64,000 bases of DNA from assembly GCF_018200035.1 (NCBI RefSeq), contig NZ_CP073581.1, forward strand, positions 554,501 to 618,500, read 5' to 3'. Shown here piece by piece: positions 9,247-20,467 of the stretch. This stretch comes from Sulfitobacter albidus. Lineage in GTDB: Bacteria > Pseudomonadota > Alphaproteobacteria > Rhodobacterales > Rhodobacteraceae. Position numbers and translations under genes: made by a program. The first letter of the stretch is position 1; the number at the start of each line of letters is the position of its first letter. The notes below the pieces were generated by a model. It was not told the origin of the DNA, searched no databases, and worked only from the letters and a program-made list of their open reading frames with translations.

Positions 9247-9432
9247 GTGGCCCGCACCGTCGCCTTTCCCGAGCCCGTCCCGCCGGTGGCTTTGCCCGCC
9301 TATGTTGTCAGCGCCGTTGGGTCTGGCGCGGCGGTTTTGGCGGGCGGGGCTGCGCCGCAGGCACGCCCGACCTTCACCCGGCGCATCGGGGCGGGCCCTG
9401 CGCGCCGCCGTCACCGCACCTCTTCTTCGTGA
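9247..9432 (+). CDS. Possible short leader ORF before hpsN
   Basis: A GTG at 9247 follows a strong AGGAGG (9235-9240) at six bases, which is a better ribosome site than that of hpsN. It opens a 61-codon frame (MARTVAFPEPVPPVALP...) that ends 21 bases before hpsN. The neighbouring frame ends in a TGA that overlaps the hpsN ATG, so a base-call error here could hide a coupled reading frame. No homology is recognised. It may be a leader peptide, a remnant, or chance. Confidence 0.2.
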   Translation: MARTVAFPEPVPPVALPAYVVSAVGSGAAVLAGGAAPQARPTFTRRIGAGPARRRHRTSSS

Positions 9433-9453
9433 TATCTACAGACAGGATCCCAG

Positions 9454-11510
<2,057 letters not shown>

Positions 11511-11514
<4 letters not shown>

Positions 11515-12489
11515 AAGCGTTGGTCTACGACGGCGTCGAGACGCTGAATTACCGCGACATGCCCGATCCGGTGGCGCAGGACGGCGCGCATCTGATCCGG
11601 GTGGAGGCCGTGGGCATCTGCGGCTCCGACATGCACGCCTATCTGGGACACGACGCGCGGCGCCCCGCGCCGCTGATCCTCGGGCATGAGGCGGCGGGCA
11701 CGATCGTCGGCGGCGCACGCGACGGCGAACGCGTGACGATCAACCCGTTGGTCAATTGCGGTACCTGTGCCGCCTGCCACGCCGGGCGGGAAAACATCTG
11801 CCCCGACCGGCAGATCATCTCGATGCCGCCACGCGAAGGGGCCTTTGCCCAATTTGTCGCGATGCCGGGCAGCAATCTTGTCACCGTGCCCGACGTGGTG
11901 CCCTTGTCAAAGGCGTCCTTGGCAGAACCGCTGGCAGTCAGCTGGCACACCGTACGCCTCACGCTCGAGGCGCTGCACCCGTCGATGGAGCGGCGCGCGC
12001 TGGTGCTGGGGGCGGGGCCATCGGGCTGGCCGCAGCCCTCGCGTTTCGCGCGATGGGGTCGAGGATGTGACGATAGTTGAGCCGAACGACGCCCGCCGCG
12101 CCACCCTGATCGAGCGCTGCGGACAGCGCGCGGTCGCCGCCGCCACCGACCCCGCGCCGATGATCGTGGATGCCGTGGGCTATGCCGCCACGCGCGCGAC
12201 CGCCTCTGAATTGGTAACCCCCGGCGGGGTGATCGCGCATGTGGGGCTGGGCGAGGACGCAGGCGGCGTCGACGTGCGCCGCTACACGCTTCAGGAGGTG
12301 ACCTTTGTCGGCACCTACACCTACAACGCACAGGATTTCCGCGACTGCGCGCAGGCGATCTTTGACGGGCGTCTTGGCGCGCTTGACTGGACCGAGGCGC
12401 GGCCGCTGTCGCAGGGTGCCGCCGCCTTTGCCGATCTGCGTGGTGGCACGGTTGCCGCGCCGAAAATCATTCTGGACCCCTGGGCCTGA
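11511..12489 (+). CDS. hpsP: Zinc-type alcohol dehydrogenase HpsP (two frameshifts in this sequence)
   Basis: Medium-chain dehydrogenase with catalytic zinc ligands (GICGSDMHAYLGHD, GHEAAG) and the structural zinc loop CGTCAACHAGRENIC. The frame is lost twice, in G runs at about 12008-12017 and 12055-12058. Adding one G at each gives the continuous Rossmann segment LGAGAIGLAAALAFRAMG followed by VEDVTIVEPN. The restored product is 326 residues. In hps clusters HpsP is the partner of HpsO in racemising DHPS. Two breaks within 40 bases, both in G runs with perfect continuation, point to sequencing errors. Confidence 0.78.
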
Positions 12490-12667
12490 TGCCCCAACCT
12501 GCGAAAAGGAGACGGATTTATTCGATCCCACCGTTTTAATGGCGTCGCCTGAAACCTGCGGGTCTCCCGAAAAACCCCTCGCCCCCTGTTCCCCGCGCGG
12601 TGCATACCGCCCAAAGCGCCCCCCTTTAACCCACGCGCATGAGCGCACCCTCGAAAGGCACATTTCC
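12490..12667. other. Intergenic stretch between hpsP and comD
   Basis: These 178 bases hold no supported gene. A purine-rich AAAAGGAGAC motif near 12506 resembles a ribosome site, but no start codon with a useful frame follows. I see no clear terminator, so read-through from hps into comDE remains possible; a separate comD promoter is equally possible. Confidence 0.4.
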
Positions 12668-13174
12668 ATGAACCTCGACAAGAAGATCACAGATGATCTT
12701 GTCGCCAACGACGTCTCTTTCGTGACCACCGTCCCCTGCAAGCAGCTGGCCGGTGTCATCGAAGAGATCGACCAGCGCAAAGAGATCTTCCACATCCCCT
12801 CCAACAAGGAGGACGAAGGCATGGGCCTGTGCGCCGGCGCCTTCATGGGCGGCAAACGCAGCGCCATCATCATGCAGAACACCGCCATCGGCGTGACGAT
12901 CAACACGCTGGCGACCCTGACACAGTTCTACCGGATGCCGCTGCCGATGATCATTTCCTACCGCGGCGAGCTGCGCGAGCCCGTGGCCTGTCAGGTCGAG
13001 ATGGCCGTGCACACCAAGGCGCTTCTGGCGCAGATGCACATCCCGACCTACCACTTCCACTGGCAAAAGGATGTCGAGGAATTCGACAACATCCTGAAAT
13101 ACACCTTCATGTGCAACAAACCCGTGGCGATCCTGACCGACGCCAACTTCTGGGGAGGCTACGGCGACCAATGA
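12668..13174 (+). CDS. comD: Sulfopyruvate decarboxylase, alpha subunit
   Basis: The 168-residue product matches the small N-terminal ThDP-enzyme half of sulfopyruvate decarboxylase. The segment SNKEDEGMGLCAGAFMGGKR supplies the conserved Glu of the ThDP site, and MQNTAIG and YRGE are typical of the PYR-type domain. With ComE it converts 3-sulfopyruvate to sulfoacetaldehyde and CO2. An AAAGG sequence precedes the ATG. Its stop overlaps the comE start (ATGA). The neighbouring hps genes and hydroxyacid dehydrogenase favour sulfopyruvate over phosphonopyruvate as substrate. Confidence 0.87.
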   Translation: MNLDKKITDDLVANDVSFVTTVPCKQLAGVIEEIDQRKEIFHIPSNKEDEGMGLCAGAFMGGKRSAIIMQNTAIGVTINTLATLTQFYRMPLPMIISYRGELREPVACQVEMAVHTKALLAQMHIPTYHFHWQKDVEEFDNILKYTFMCNKPVAILTDANFWGGYGDQ

Positions 13175-13725
13175 TCCGTTCAGAAATCTTGAAAGAAATC
13201 GCGCCGATCCTCAAGGATCAGCTGATCGTCTGTAACATCGGCATCCCGTCACAGGAGCTGCACGCCATCATGGACCAGCCCAGCAACTTTTACATGCTGG
13301 GCACCATGGGCCTGTCGTCCTCTATCGGCCTTGGCGTGGCGCTGGCGCAGGACAAGACCGTCATTTCCATCGACGGCGACGGCTCTGTCCTCACGAACCT
13401 GGGCACGCTGCCGACCATCGGCAACAACTGCCCCGACAACTACATCCTGATTATCATCGACAATGGCTCGTACGGCTCTACCGGGGATCAGCCGACTTAT
13501 ACGGGCCGCAAGACCGATCTGGCGGGCATGGCGCGCGCGGCGGGCTGCGACAACGTGGTCGAGGTGCAGGACGTCGACACAGGCCCGGCGCTGCAGGCGG
13601 CAATTGATGCGCGGCACGGCACCGTGATGATCGTGAAATGCGACAGCGGCAATGCCAAGATGCCGGTGATCACGATGGATCCGGTGATCATCAAGGATCG
13701 CTTCATGAAGGCGGTCGCGGGCTAG
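13171..13725 (+). CDS. comE: Sulfopyruvate decarboxylase, beta subunit
   Basis: The 184-residue product carries the ThDP-binding motif: GDG at residues 69-71, ending with Asn98 in IIDNGS. This is the second half of the split decarboxylase. Start overlaps comD by four bases, and the next gene begins one base after the stop, so the three are a single translational unit. It acts in the cytoplasm as a complex with ComD. The family also includes phosphonopyruvate decarboxylase; the sulfonate context decides. Confidence 0.87.
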   Translation: MIRSEILKEIAPILKDQLIVCNIGIPSQELHAIMDQPSNFYMLGTMGLSSSIGLGVALAQDKTVISIDGDGSVLTNLGTLPTIGNNCPDNYILIIIDNGSYGSTGDQPTYTGRKTDLAGMARAAGCDNVVEVQDVDTGPALQAAIDARHGTVMIVKCDSGNAKMPVITMDPVIIKDRFMKAVAG

Positions 13726-13726
13726 G

Positions 13727-14824
13727 ATGGGGGCCGCCGCGCATATCCACAGTGCCGAGGATGCGCGGCGGCTGGCAAAACGGCGGCTGCCCTGGATGGT
13801 GTTCGACTACATCGATGGGGCGGCCGGCAATGAAACCGGCGCCGCGCGCAATGCCGCAGCGCTCGACGCGGCGACACTTGCGCCGCGCATCCTGCGCGAT
13901 GTCTCTGACCGCAGTCTGGCAGTCGATCTTTTTGGCGCTACGGCGGAGCGCCCCTTTGGCATCGCCCCCATGGGGATGTGCAATCTCAGCGCGCCGGGCG
14001 CCGATCTGATGCTCGCGCGCCTTGCCGCGCGCTACCGGGTGCCGCATGGCGTCTCGACCGTTGCCTCCACCCCGATGGAGCGGATCATCGAGGTGGCCGA
14101 GGGCCACGCGTGGTTCCAACTGTATTTCTCCGGCGACGGGCAGGGGACGTTCAAACTGGTCGAACGCGCCCGCGCGGCGGGCTACCAGACCCTTGTGATG
14201 ACCGTGGACGTACCCGAAGTGGGGCGTCGCCCGCGCGAGTTGCGCCATGGGTTCACCATGCCCTTTTCCATCGGTCCCCGGCAGTTTGTCGATTTTGCCC
14301 TGCACCCGCGCTGGTCGCTTGGACAACTCGCCGCGGGCAAGCCGCAGATGGCGAATTTCGCGATGCCGGGCTTTGATTTTGACCGTACCGAAAGCCGCGC
14401 ACGCGCCACGTGGGACACGCTTGCGCGGCTGCGCGAGATGTGGCCGGGCACGCTGGTCGTCAAAGGTGTGCTTGATCCCCGCGATGCCGTGGCACTGAAA
14501 GCGGCGGGCGTCGACGGCATTCAGGTCTCAAGCCACGGCGCGCGGCAACTGCAAAGCGCGCCGTCCCCCTTCCACGCGTTGCCCACGATCCGCGCCGCCG
14601 TTGGCGCGGGCTTTCCGCTGTTCTACGACAGCGGTCTGCGCTCGGGCGAGGATGTGCTCAAGGTGCTGACGGCGGGTGCGGATTTTGCGTTCTTTGGGCG
14701 CAGTCTGCAATTCGCCATCGCCGCCGGAGGCGAGGCCGGGCTGCACCAGCTGTGGGATGTGTTCAGCGCGGAGCTGTCGAGCGCCATGGCGCAAACAGGC
14801 GTCACAAGCATCGCGCAGGTCTAA
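13727..14824 (+). CDS. slcD: FMN-dependent alpha-hydroxy acid dehydrogenase, probable sulfolactate dehydrogenase
   Basis: The 365-residue protein of the glycolate oxidase/lactate dehydrogenase (LldD) family probably oxidises sulfolactate to sulfopyruvate, the step that links HpsN to ComDE. Family signs are FDYIDGAAGNE at the start, PMGMCNL, the catalytic His-Arg motif SSHGARQL near residue 268, and the C-terminal phosphate-binding segment YDSGLRSGEDVLK and FFGRSLQF. It lies one base after comE. Sulfolactate dehydrogenase SlcD of Roseovarius is the model for the role; I assign it by context because the family alone does not fix the substrate. Confidence 0.72.
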   Translation: MGAAAHIHSAEDARRLAKRRLPWMVFDYIDGAAGNETGAARNAAALDAATLAPRILRDVSDRSLAVDLFGATAERPFGIAPMGMCNLSAPGADLMLARLAARYRVPHGVSTVASTPMERIIEVAEGHAWFQLYFSGDGQGTFKLVERARAAGYQTLVMTVDVPEVGRRPRELRHGFTMPFSIGPRQFVDFALHPRWSLGQLAAGKPQMANFAMPGFDFDRTESRARATWDTLARLREMWPGTLVVKGVLDPRDAVALKAAGVDGIQVSSHGARQLQSAPSPFHALPTIRAAVGAGFPLFYDSGLRSGEDVLKVLTAGADFAFFGRSLQFAIAAGGEAGLHQLWDVFSAELSSAMAQTGVTSIAQV

Positions 14825-14920
14825 TCCGATTTCCAAGGATTCGCCCCCAGAAGACTGACCGGATTCGCCCTCTGATTGCGCGCGCCTTGCGAGTGCCTGA
14901 AGCATTGAGGCGGTAAGTGA

Positions 14921-14950
14921 TTGCGATAATTTATGAATTCCAAATATTTT
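14921..14950 (+). promoter_or_regulatory. Predicted promoter of the anthranilate operon
   Basis: TTGCGA (14921-14926) and TATTTT (14945-14950) are spaced 18 bp apart in a short AT-rich island within GC-rich DNA, 80 bases before the first gene. The -10 box lies inside the palindrome described separately. Confidence 0.4.
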
Positions 14951-14965
14951 AAATGTAAAATATTT
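14942..14965. promoter_or_regulatory. Perfect AT-rich palindrome, candidate MarR operator
   Basis: Half-sites AAATATTTTA (14942-14951) and TAAAATATTT (14956-14965) are exact inverted repeats around a 4-base centre (AATG). It covers the predicted -10. An AT palindrome of this size over a promoter fits MarR-family operators, and a MarR gene is the third gene of the operon. Confidence 0.7.
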
Positions 14966-15030
14966 AATCTTGAAATCCCGTTCCCGCCGGGTACGGTTCT
15001 CCTTAGCGTTGATCATGCAAGGAGCATCCC

Positions 15031-17325
15031 ATGCGTATTGCCTGCCTCGGTGGCGGTCCTGCCGGTCTCTACTTTGCCATTTCCACCAAGCTGCGCCAGC
15101 CCGACGCCGAGGTTGTCGTGTTCGAGCGGAACCGCCCCGATGATACCTTTGGCTGGGGCGTGGTGCTGTCGGATGAAACGCTGGGCAATCTGGCCGCGAA
15201 CGATACAAAAAGCGCGGCCACCATCCGCGACCACTTCGCCTATTGGGACGATGTGGCGCTGGTCATGGGCGGGCAGACGACGACGTCCAGCGGCCACGGC
15301 TTTTGCGGCATCGGGCGCAAGCGCCTGCTGCTGATCCTGCACGACCGGGCCAAGGAATTGGGCGTCGATCTGCGGTTCGAGACTGAGGTTGAGGCAGCCT
15401 CGCAGTACCAAAAGGATTTTGACGTGGTCGTGGCCTGCGACGGGTTGAATTCCAAAACCCGCATGGAATTCGCCGAGACGTTCAAGCCCGATATCGACAC
15501 GCGCAAATGCCCCTTTGTCTGGCTCGGCACACACCAGAAGTTCGATGACGCCTTTACCTTTATCTTTGAAGAGACAGACAAGGGCTGGCTCTGGGCGCAT
15601 GCCTATCAATTCGACGACGACACCGCGACCTTCATTGTCGAATGCAGCCAGGAGACATTTGACGCCTACGGCTTTGGCGATCTGGACCAGCATGAGAGCA
15701 TCGCGATCTGTGAAGAGGTGTTCAAGGACCATCTGGGCGGTCACGCCCTGATGACCAACGCCAACCACATTCGCGGCTCCGCCTGGATCCGCTTCCCCCG
15801 CGTGCTGTGCGAAAATTGGAGCCACGAGAATGTCGTGCTTTTGGGCGATGCCTCCGCAACGGCGCATTTTTCGATCGGATCGGGGACGAAGCTCGCGCTG
15901 GAAAGCGCCATCGCGCTGGCCGACTACATCGCGACCGAGGACACACTGGAAGCCGCATTCGACAAATACCAGAACGAGCGCCGCATCGAAGTGCTGCGGC
16001 TGCAATCGGCGGCGCGCAATTCGGTCGAGTGGTTCGAAGAGGTCGAGCGCTATCTGCACCTCGATCCGGTGCAGCTGAACTATTCCCTGCTGACCCGCAG
16101 CCAGCGTATCAGCCACGAAAACCTGCGCGCGCGCGACGCTAAATGGCTGCAATCGGCCGAGGCGTGGTTTCAGCAGCAGGCCGGTGTCGGCGCGAATGAG
16201 GCGCCCCGCGCGCCCATGTTCGCGCCGTTCAAACTGCGCGATATGCATCTGAAAAACCGCATCGTTGTCTCCCCTATGGCGCAATACAAGGCCAAGGATG
16301 GCTGCCCGACCGATTGGCACCTGATCCACTACGGGGAGCGCGCCAAAGGTGGCGCCGGGCTGGTCTATACCGAGATGACCTGTGTCTCGCCCGAGGGGCG
16401 GATTACGCCGGGTTGCCCCGGTCTCTACGCGCCCGAGCATGAGGCCGCGTGGCGGCGGCTCACCGATTTTGTGCATACCGAGACCGAAGCGATGATCTGC
16501 TGCCAGATCGGCCACGCGGGGCGCAAGGGATCGACCCGGCTGGGCTGGGACGGCATGGACCGTCCGCTGCCCGACGGCAACTGGCCGCTGCTCTCGGCCT
16601 CCGCGATCCCGTGGTCGGACGAGAACGCCGTGCCGCAGGAAATCACGCGCGATCAGATGGATACGGTCAAGGCTGAATTCGTCGCGGCGGCGGAAATGGC
16701 CGACCGCGCGGGCTTCGACATGATCGAGCTGCACGCGGCCCACGGCTACCTGATCTCGTCCTTCATCTCGCCGCTGTCGAACCAGCGCAGCGACGACTAC
16801 GGTGGCAGCCTGGAAAACCGCCTGCGCTATCCGCTTGAAGTGTTCAAGGCGATGCGTGCCGTCTGGCCCGAAGGTAAGCCGATGTCGGTGCGCATCTCCG
16901 CCTCCGACTGGGCGGGCGACGATGGGGTCACAGCGGATGAGGCCGTCGAGATCGCGCGTGCCTTTGAGGCGGCTGGTGCCGACATCATCGACGTTTCCGC
17001 CGGGCAGACCTCGACCCAGGCCAAGCCGGTCTACGGGCGCATGTTCCAGACGCCGTTTTCCGATCGCATCCGCAACGAGGCGCGCATCGCGACCATGGCC
17101 GTGGGCAACATCTACGAGGCCGATCACGTCAATTCGATCCTGATGGCCGGGCGCGCCGATCTGGTGTGCCTTGCGCGCCCGCATCTCAGCGATCCCTACT
17201 GGACCTTGCGCGCCGGGGCCGCCATCGGCGACCGTCAGGAGAAATGGCCGCTGCCCTACGAGGCCGGGCGCGATCAGGCATGGCGATTGGCAGACAAGGA
17301 AGCCGAAATGGCGGGCGCCGTATGA
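15031..17325 (+). CDS. 2-aminobenzoyl-CoA monooxygenase/reductase
   Basis: This 764-residue fusion has an N-terminal flavin monooxygenase of the salicylate hydroxylase type (GGGPAGLY at residues 8-15, [20 protein letters not shown] in the second FAD motif) and a C-terminal Old Yellow Enzyme domain from about residue 395 ([36 protein letters not shown]). This architecture is that of the Azoarcus enzyme, which hydroxylates and reduces the ring of 2-aminobenzoyl-CoA. Salicylyl-CoA 5-hydroxylases look similar, but the 2-aminobenzoate-CoA ligase-like gene in the operon favours anthranilate. AAGGAG precedes the ATG. It is the first gene of a long operon and ends in an ATGA overlap. Confidence 0.85.
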   Translation: MRIACLGGGPAGLYFAISTKLRQPDAEVVVFERNRPDDTFGWGVVLSDETLGNLAANDTKSAATIRDHFAYWDDVALVMGGQTTTSSGHGFCGIGRKRLLLILHDRAKELGVDLRFETEVEAASQYQKDFDVVVACDGLNSKTRMEFAETFKPDIDTRKCPFVWLGTHQKFDDAFTFIFEETDKGWLWAHAYQFDDDTATFIVECSQETFDAYGFGDLDQHESIAICEEVFKDHLGGHALMTNANHIRGSAWIRFPRVLCENWSHENVVLLGDASATAHFSIGSGTKLALESAIALADYIATEDTLEAAFDKYQNERRIEVLRLQSAARNSVEWFEEVERYLHLDPVQLNYSLLTRSQRISHENLRARDAKWLQSAEAWFQQQAGVGANEAPRAPMFAPFKLRDMHLKNRIVVSPMAQYKAKDGCPTDWHLIHYGERAKGGAGLVYTEMTCVSPEGRITPGCPGLYAPEHEAAWRRLTDFVHTETEAMICCQIGHAGRKGSTRLGWDGMDRPLPDGNWPLLSASAIPWSDENAVPQEITRDQMDTVKAEFVAAAEMADRAGFDMIELHAAHGYLISSFISPLSNQRSDDYGGSLENRLRYPLEVFKAMRAVWPEGKPMSVRISASDWAGDDGVTADEAVEIARAFEAAGADIIDVSAGQTSTQAKPVYGRMFQTPFSDRIRNEARIATMAVGNIYEADHVNSILMAGRADLVCLARPHLSDPYWTLRAGAAIGDRQEKWPLPYEAGRDQAWRLADKEAEMAGAV

Positions 17326-18050
17326 GCCACGTCATAGTCAGCGGCGGCGGCTCCGGTGTGGGGGCCGCAACGGCCCACGCCTTTGCCGAGGCCGGATGGG
17401 AGGTGACCATTCTGGGCCGCCGGGAGGCGCCGCTGAAAGAGCAGGGGCTGCCCTATGCGACATGCGACGTGACCGATGCCGAGGCCGTGCGCGCGGCCTT
17501 TGATACCGCCCGCACCGCCCGTGGCCCGATCACCTGCGTCATCGCCAACGCTGGCGCCGCCGATAGCGTCCCCTTTGCCAAGATGAGCACCGACAGCCTG
17601 CACGCCATGCTCGACGTAAATGTGGCGGGGGTGTTCAACTGCTGGCAGGCCGCGCTGCCCGACATGACCGAGCACGGTGGCCAGATGATCGCCATCGCCT
17701 CCACCGCCAGCCTCAAGGGGTACGCCTATGTGGCGGGCTACGTCGCCGCAAAACACGCGGTCCTCGGGCTCACCCGCGCGCTGGCGATTGAGCTGGCGCC
17801 CAAGGGCATCACCGTGAACGCGATCTGCCCGGGCTTTCTGGACACGCCGATGACCGACCGCTCGCTCGCCAATATCACCGAGAAAACCGGCATGCCCCCC
17901 GACGATGCGCTCAAACAGCTGACCAAGGGCAACCCGCAGCGCCGCCTTGTCGAGGTGGATGAGGTCGCGGGCACCGCCCTTTGGCTGACGTCGCCCGCCG
18001 CGCGCTCGGTCAACGGGCACGCGCTGAGCCTGTCGGGGGGCGAGGTATGA
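17322..18050 (+). CDS. Short-chain dehydrogenase, probable 3-hydroxyacyl-CoA dehydrogenase
   Basis: The 242-residue SDR has SGGGSGVG at the cofactor site, NAG in IANAGAAD, and the Y-x-x-x-K motif YVAAK with the preceding Ser in ASTASL. Its place between the ring-attacking enzyme and the hydratase suggests it oxidises an alicyclic hydroxyacyl-CoA in the beta-oxidation-like part of the pathway. ATGA overlaps join it to both neighbours. The exact substrate is inferred. Confidence 0.72.
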   Translation: MSHVIVSGGGSGVGAATAHAFAEAGWEVTILGRREAPLKEQGLPYATCDVTDAEAVRAAFDTARTARGPITCVIANAGAADSVPFAKMSTDSLHAMLDVNVAGVFNCWQAALPDMTEHGGQMIAIASTASLKGYAYVAGYVAAKHAVLGLTRALAIELAPKGITVNAICPGFLDTPMTDRSLANITEKTGMPPDDALKQLTKGNPQRRLVEVDEVAGTALWLTSPAARSVNGHALSLSGGEV

Positions 18051-18517
18051 ACCGCGCCGAAAACCCCCTGCGCGAACCGGTGTCAAAAGACCGGCTGCGC
18101 CTCTGGCTGCGCCTGCTGAAAACCACCCGCCATATCGAGGCGAGCCTGCGCGAGAACCTGCGTACCGAATTCGCCACGACCCTCCCGCGCTTTGACGTGA
18201 TGTCGGCCCTGTCGCGCCACCCCTCGGGGATGAAGATGAGCAAGCTGTCGGGCGTGCTCAAGGTCTCGAACGGGAATGTCACCGGTATCATCGACCGGCT
18301 GGTGGACGACGGCCATGTGGTGCGCGTCGCCGTGCCGGGCGACCGCCGGGCAAGCCTTGTGCGGCTGACCCGCAAGGGCGAGGCCGAATTCGCCCGTCAG
18401 GCCGCCGCGCATGAGGCGTGGGTGGATGCCATGCTCGGCGATTTTGCCCAGGATGAGGCGGCAGCGCTCGCGCAACGTCTCGATACGCTCGAAACAACCC
18501 TGACGGAGGACCGCTGA
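18047..18517 (+). CDS. MarR-family transcriptional regulator
   Basis: The 156-residue protein has a winged helix-turn-helix ([20 protein letters not shown] around residues 62-81, wing [15 protein letters not shown]). Encoded within the catabolic operon, it is likely autoregulated. MarR proteins in aromatic-CoA pathways usually bind the CoA thioester as inducer; here the likely ligand is 2-aminobenzoyl-CoA, an inference. The palindrome at 14942-14965 is its best candidate site. Start overlaps the upstream stop by ATGA. Confidence 0.85.
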   Translation: MNRAENPLREPVSKDRLRLWLRLLKTTRHIEASLRENLRTEFATTLPRFDVMSALSRHPSGMKMSKLSGVLKVSNGNVTGIIDRLVDDGHVVRVAVPGDRRASLVRLTRKGEAEFARQAAAHEAWVDAMLGDFAQDEAAALAQRLDTLETTLTEDR

Positions 18518-19317
18518 TGCGCACCGATGTGACCCATTTCAAGCTGGAGATCAAAGACGGCATCGCCCATGTCGCGCTTGACCGACCGGAGCGGAAAAAC
18601 CCGCTGACCTTTGATAGCTACGCCGAATTGCGCGACTGGTTCCGCGATTTGGTCTACGATGACGAGGTCAAGGCGGTGGTGTTCAACTCCAACGGGGGCA
18701 ACTTCAGCTCCGGCGGGGATGTGCATGATATCATTGGTCCTTTGACCAAGATGAACATGAAGGAATTACTGAATTTCACCCGGATGACCGGCGATCTGGT
18801 CAAGGCGATGGTGAACTGCGGCAAGCCGATCATCGCCGCCATCGACGGCATCTGCGTGGGCGCCGGCGCGATCATCGCCATGGCCTCTGATCTGCGCATC
18901 GCCACGCCCGAGGCCAAGGTGGCGTTTCTCTTCACCCGCGTGGGGTTGGCGGGCTGTGACATGGGCGCCTGCGCGATCCTGCCGCGCATCATCGGGCAGG
19001 GCCGCGCGGCGGAGCTGCTCTATACAGGGCGCGCGATGAGCGCCGAGGAAGGCCATGCATGGGGCTTTCACAACAGCCTTGTGGACGCAGACGGGTTGGA
19101 GCAAGCGGCCAGCGACATGGCCGCTCGCATCGCCGCAGGCCCGAACTTTGGTCACATGATGACAAAGACGATGCTGGCGCAGGAATGGTCGATGTCGATC
19201 GAACAGGCGATCGAGGCCGAGGCGCAGGCGCAGGCCATCTGCATGCAGACGGGCGATTTTGAACGCGCCTACAACGCCTTCGTCGCGAAGGAAAAACCCG
19301 TGTTCGAGGGGGACTGA
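18517..19317 (+). CDS. Enoyl-CoA hydratase/isomerase
   Basis: The 266-residue crotonase-fold protein has the oxyanion-hole regions [16 protein letters not shown] and [20 protein letters not shown], and a glycine and Glu/Asp-bearing loop at [17 protein letters not shown]. It probably hydrates or opens a ring-derived enoyl-CoA after the monooxygenase/reductase. Start and stop each overlap the neighbouring gene by one base (TGATG). Crotonases are versatile, so the exact reaction is uncertain. Confidence 0.82.
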   Translation: MRTDVTHFKLEIKDGIAHVALDRPERKNPLTFDSYAELRDWFRDLVYDDEVKAVVFNSNGGNFSSGGDVHDIIGPLTKMNMKELLNFTRMTGDLVKAMVNCGKPIIAAIDGICVGAGAIIAMASDLRIATPEAKVAFLFTRVGLAGCDMGACAILPRIIGQGRAAELLYTGRAMSAEEGHAWGFHNSLVDADGLEQAASDMAARIAAGPNFGHMMTKTMLAQEWSMSIEQAIEAEAQAQAICMQTGDFERAYNAFVAKEKPVFEGD

Positions 19318-20464
19318 TGCCAGACCGCAGCTTTCTTGACTGGCCGTTTTTCGAGGATCGCCACCGCGCGCTGGCCGAAGGGCTGGATGCCTGGGCCGCG
19401 CGCAACCTCGCGGGGATCGACCATGCGGACGTCGATCAGGCGTGCCGCGATCTGGTGGCCGCATTGGGTGAGGGGGCTGGCTTGCCCATTCCGCCGCACG
19501 CGATGGGCAGCTCGACGTGCGCAGCCTGTGCCTGATCCGCGAGACGCTTGCGCGGCACGACGGTCTGGCTGATTTTGCCTTTGCAATGCAGGGGTTGGGG
19601 ACCGGGGCGATCTCGCTCTTTGGCTCTGACGCGCAGCGCGACTGGCTCGAAAAGACCCGCGCGGGGCAGGCGATTTCCGCCTTTGCCCTGACCGAGCCGC
19701 AGTCGGGGTCGGATGTCGCCAATTCCACCATGACCGCCACGCGGGACGGGGAGGACTACGTTCTGAACGGCGAAAAGACGTGGATTTCGAACGGCGGGAT
19801 TGCCGATGTCTACACCGTTTTCGCCCGCACTGGCGAGGCGCCGGGCGCCAAGGGGCTGTCGGCCTTTGTGGTGCCCGCCAACACGCCGGGCCTGCGCGTG
19901 AAGGAACGCTTGCAGGTCATGGCGCCGCACCCGCTCGCCACGCTGAGTTTCGAGGACTGCCGCGTGCCCGCAAGCGCGCTCATCGATGCGCCGGGCGCGG
20001 GCTTTCGCATCGCGATGTCGGTGCTGGATGTATTCCGCTCAACCGTGGCTGCCGCCGCTCTCGGCTTTGGCCGCCGCGCGCTGGACGAGGCTGTCGCGCG
20101 GGTGTCGCAGCGGACGGTGCAGGGCAAACCGCTGGCCGATTTGCAGATGGTGCAGGGCCATATCGCGGATATGGCGGTGGATGTCGATGCCTCGGCCCTG
20201 CTGATCTACCGCGCCGCCTGGACCAAGGACGCAGGCGCGCCGCGCGTCACCCGTGAGGCGGCGATGGCGAAACTCTTTGCCACCGACCGCGCGCAGGCGA
20301 TCATCGACCGCGCGGTGCAGCTACACGGCGGCGACGGGGTGCGCGTGGGCATGACGGTCGAAAGCCTCTACCGCGAGATCCGCGCGCTGAGGATCTATGA
20401 GGGCGCGTCGGACGTGCAACGCGTCGTCATCGCGCGCCAGACACTGGGCGCCTTGGGAGGGTAA
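19317..20464 (+). CDS. Acyl-CoA dehydrogenase (frameshifted in this sequence)
   Basis: FAD-dependent acyl-CoA dehydrogenase: [43 protein letters not shown] and a C-terminal [13 protein letters not shown] are family hallmarks. The frame breaks in the G run at 19472-19476. One extra G joins [20 protein letters not shown] to the long downstream frame, giving 382 residues, normal for the family. The repaired N-terminus lines up with no stop codons, so the break is probably a sequencing error. Role: desaturation of an alicyclic CoA intermediate in the anthranilate route. Confidence 0.83.
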
Positions 20465-20467
20465 TTC

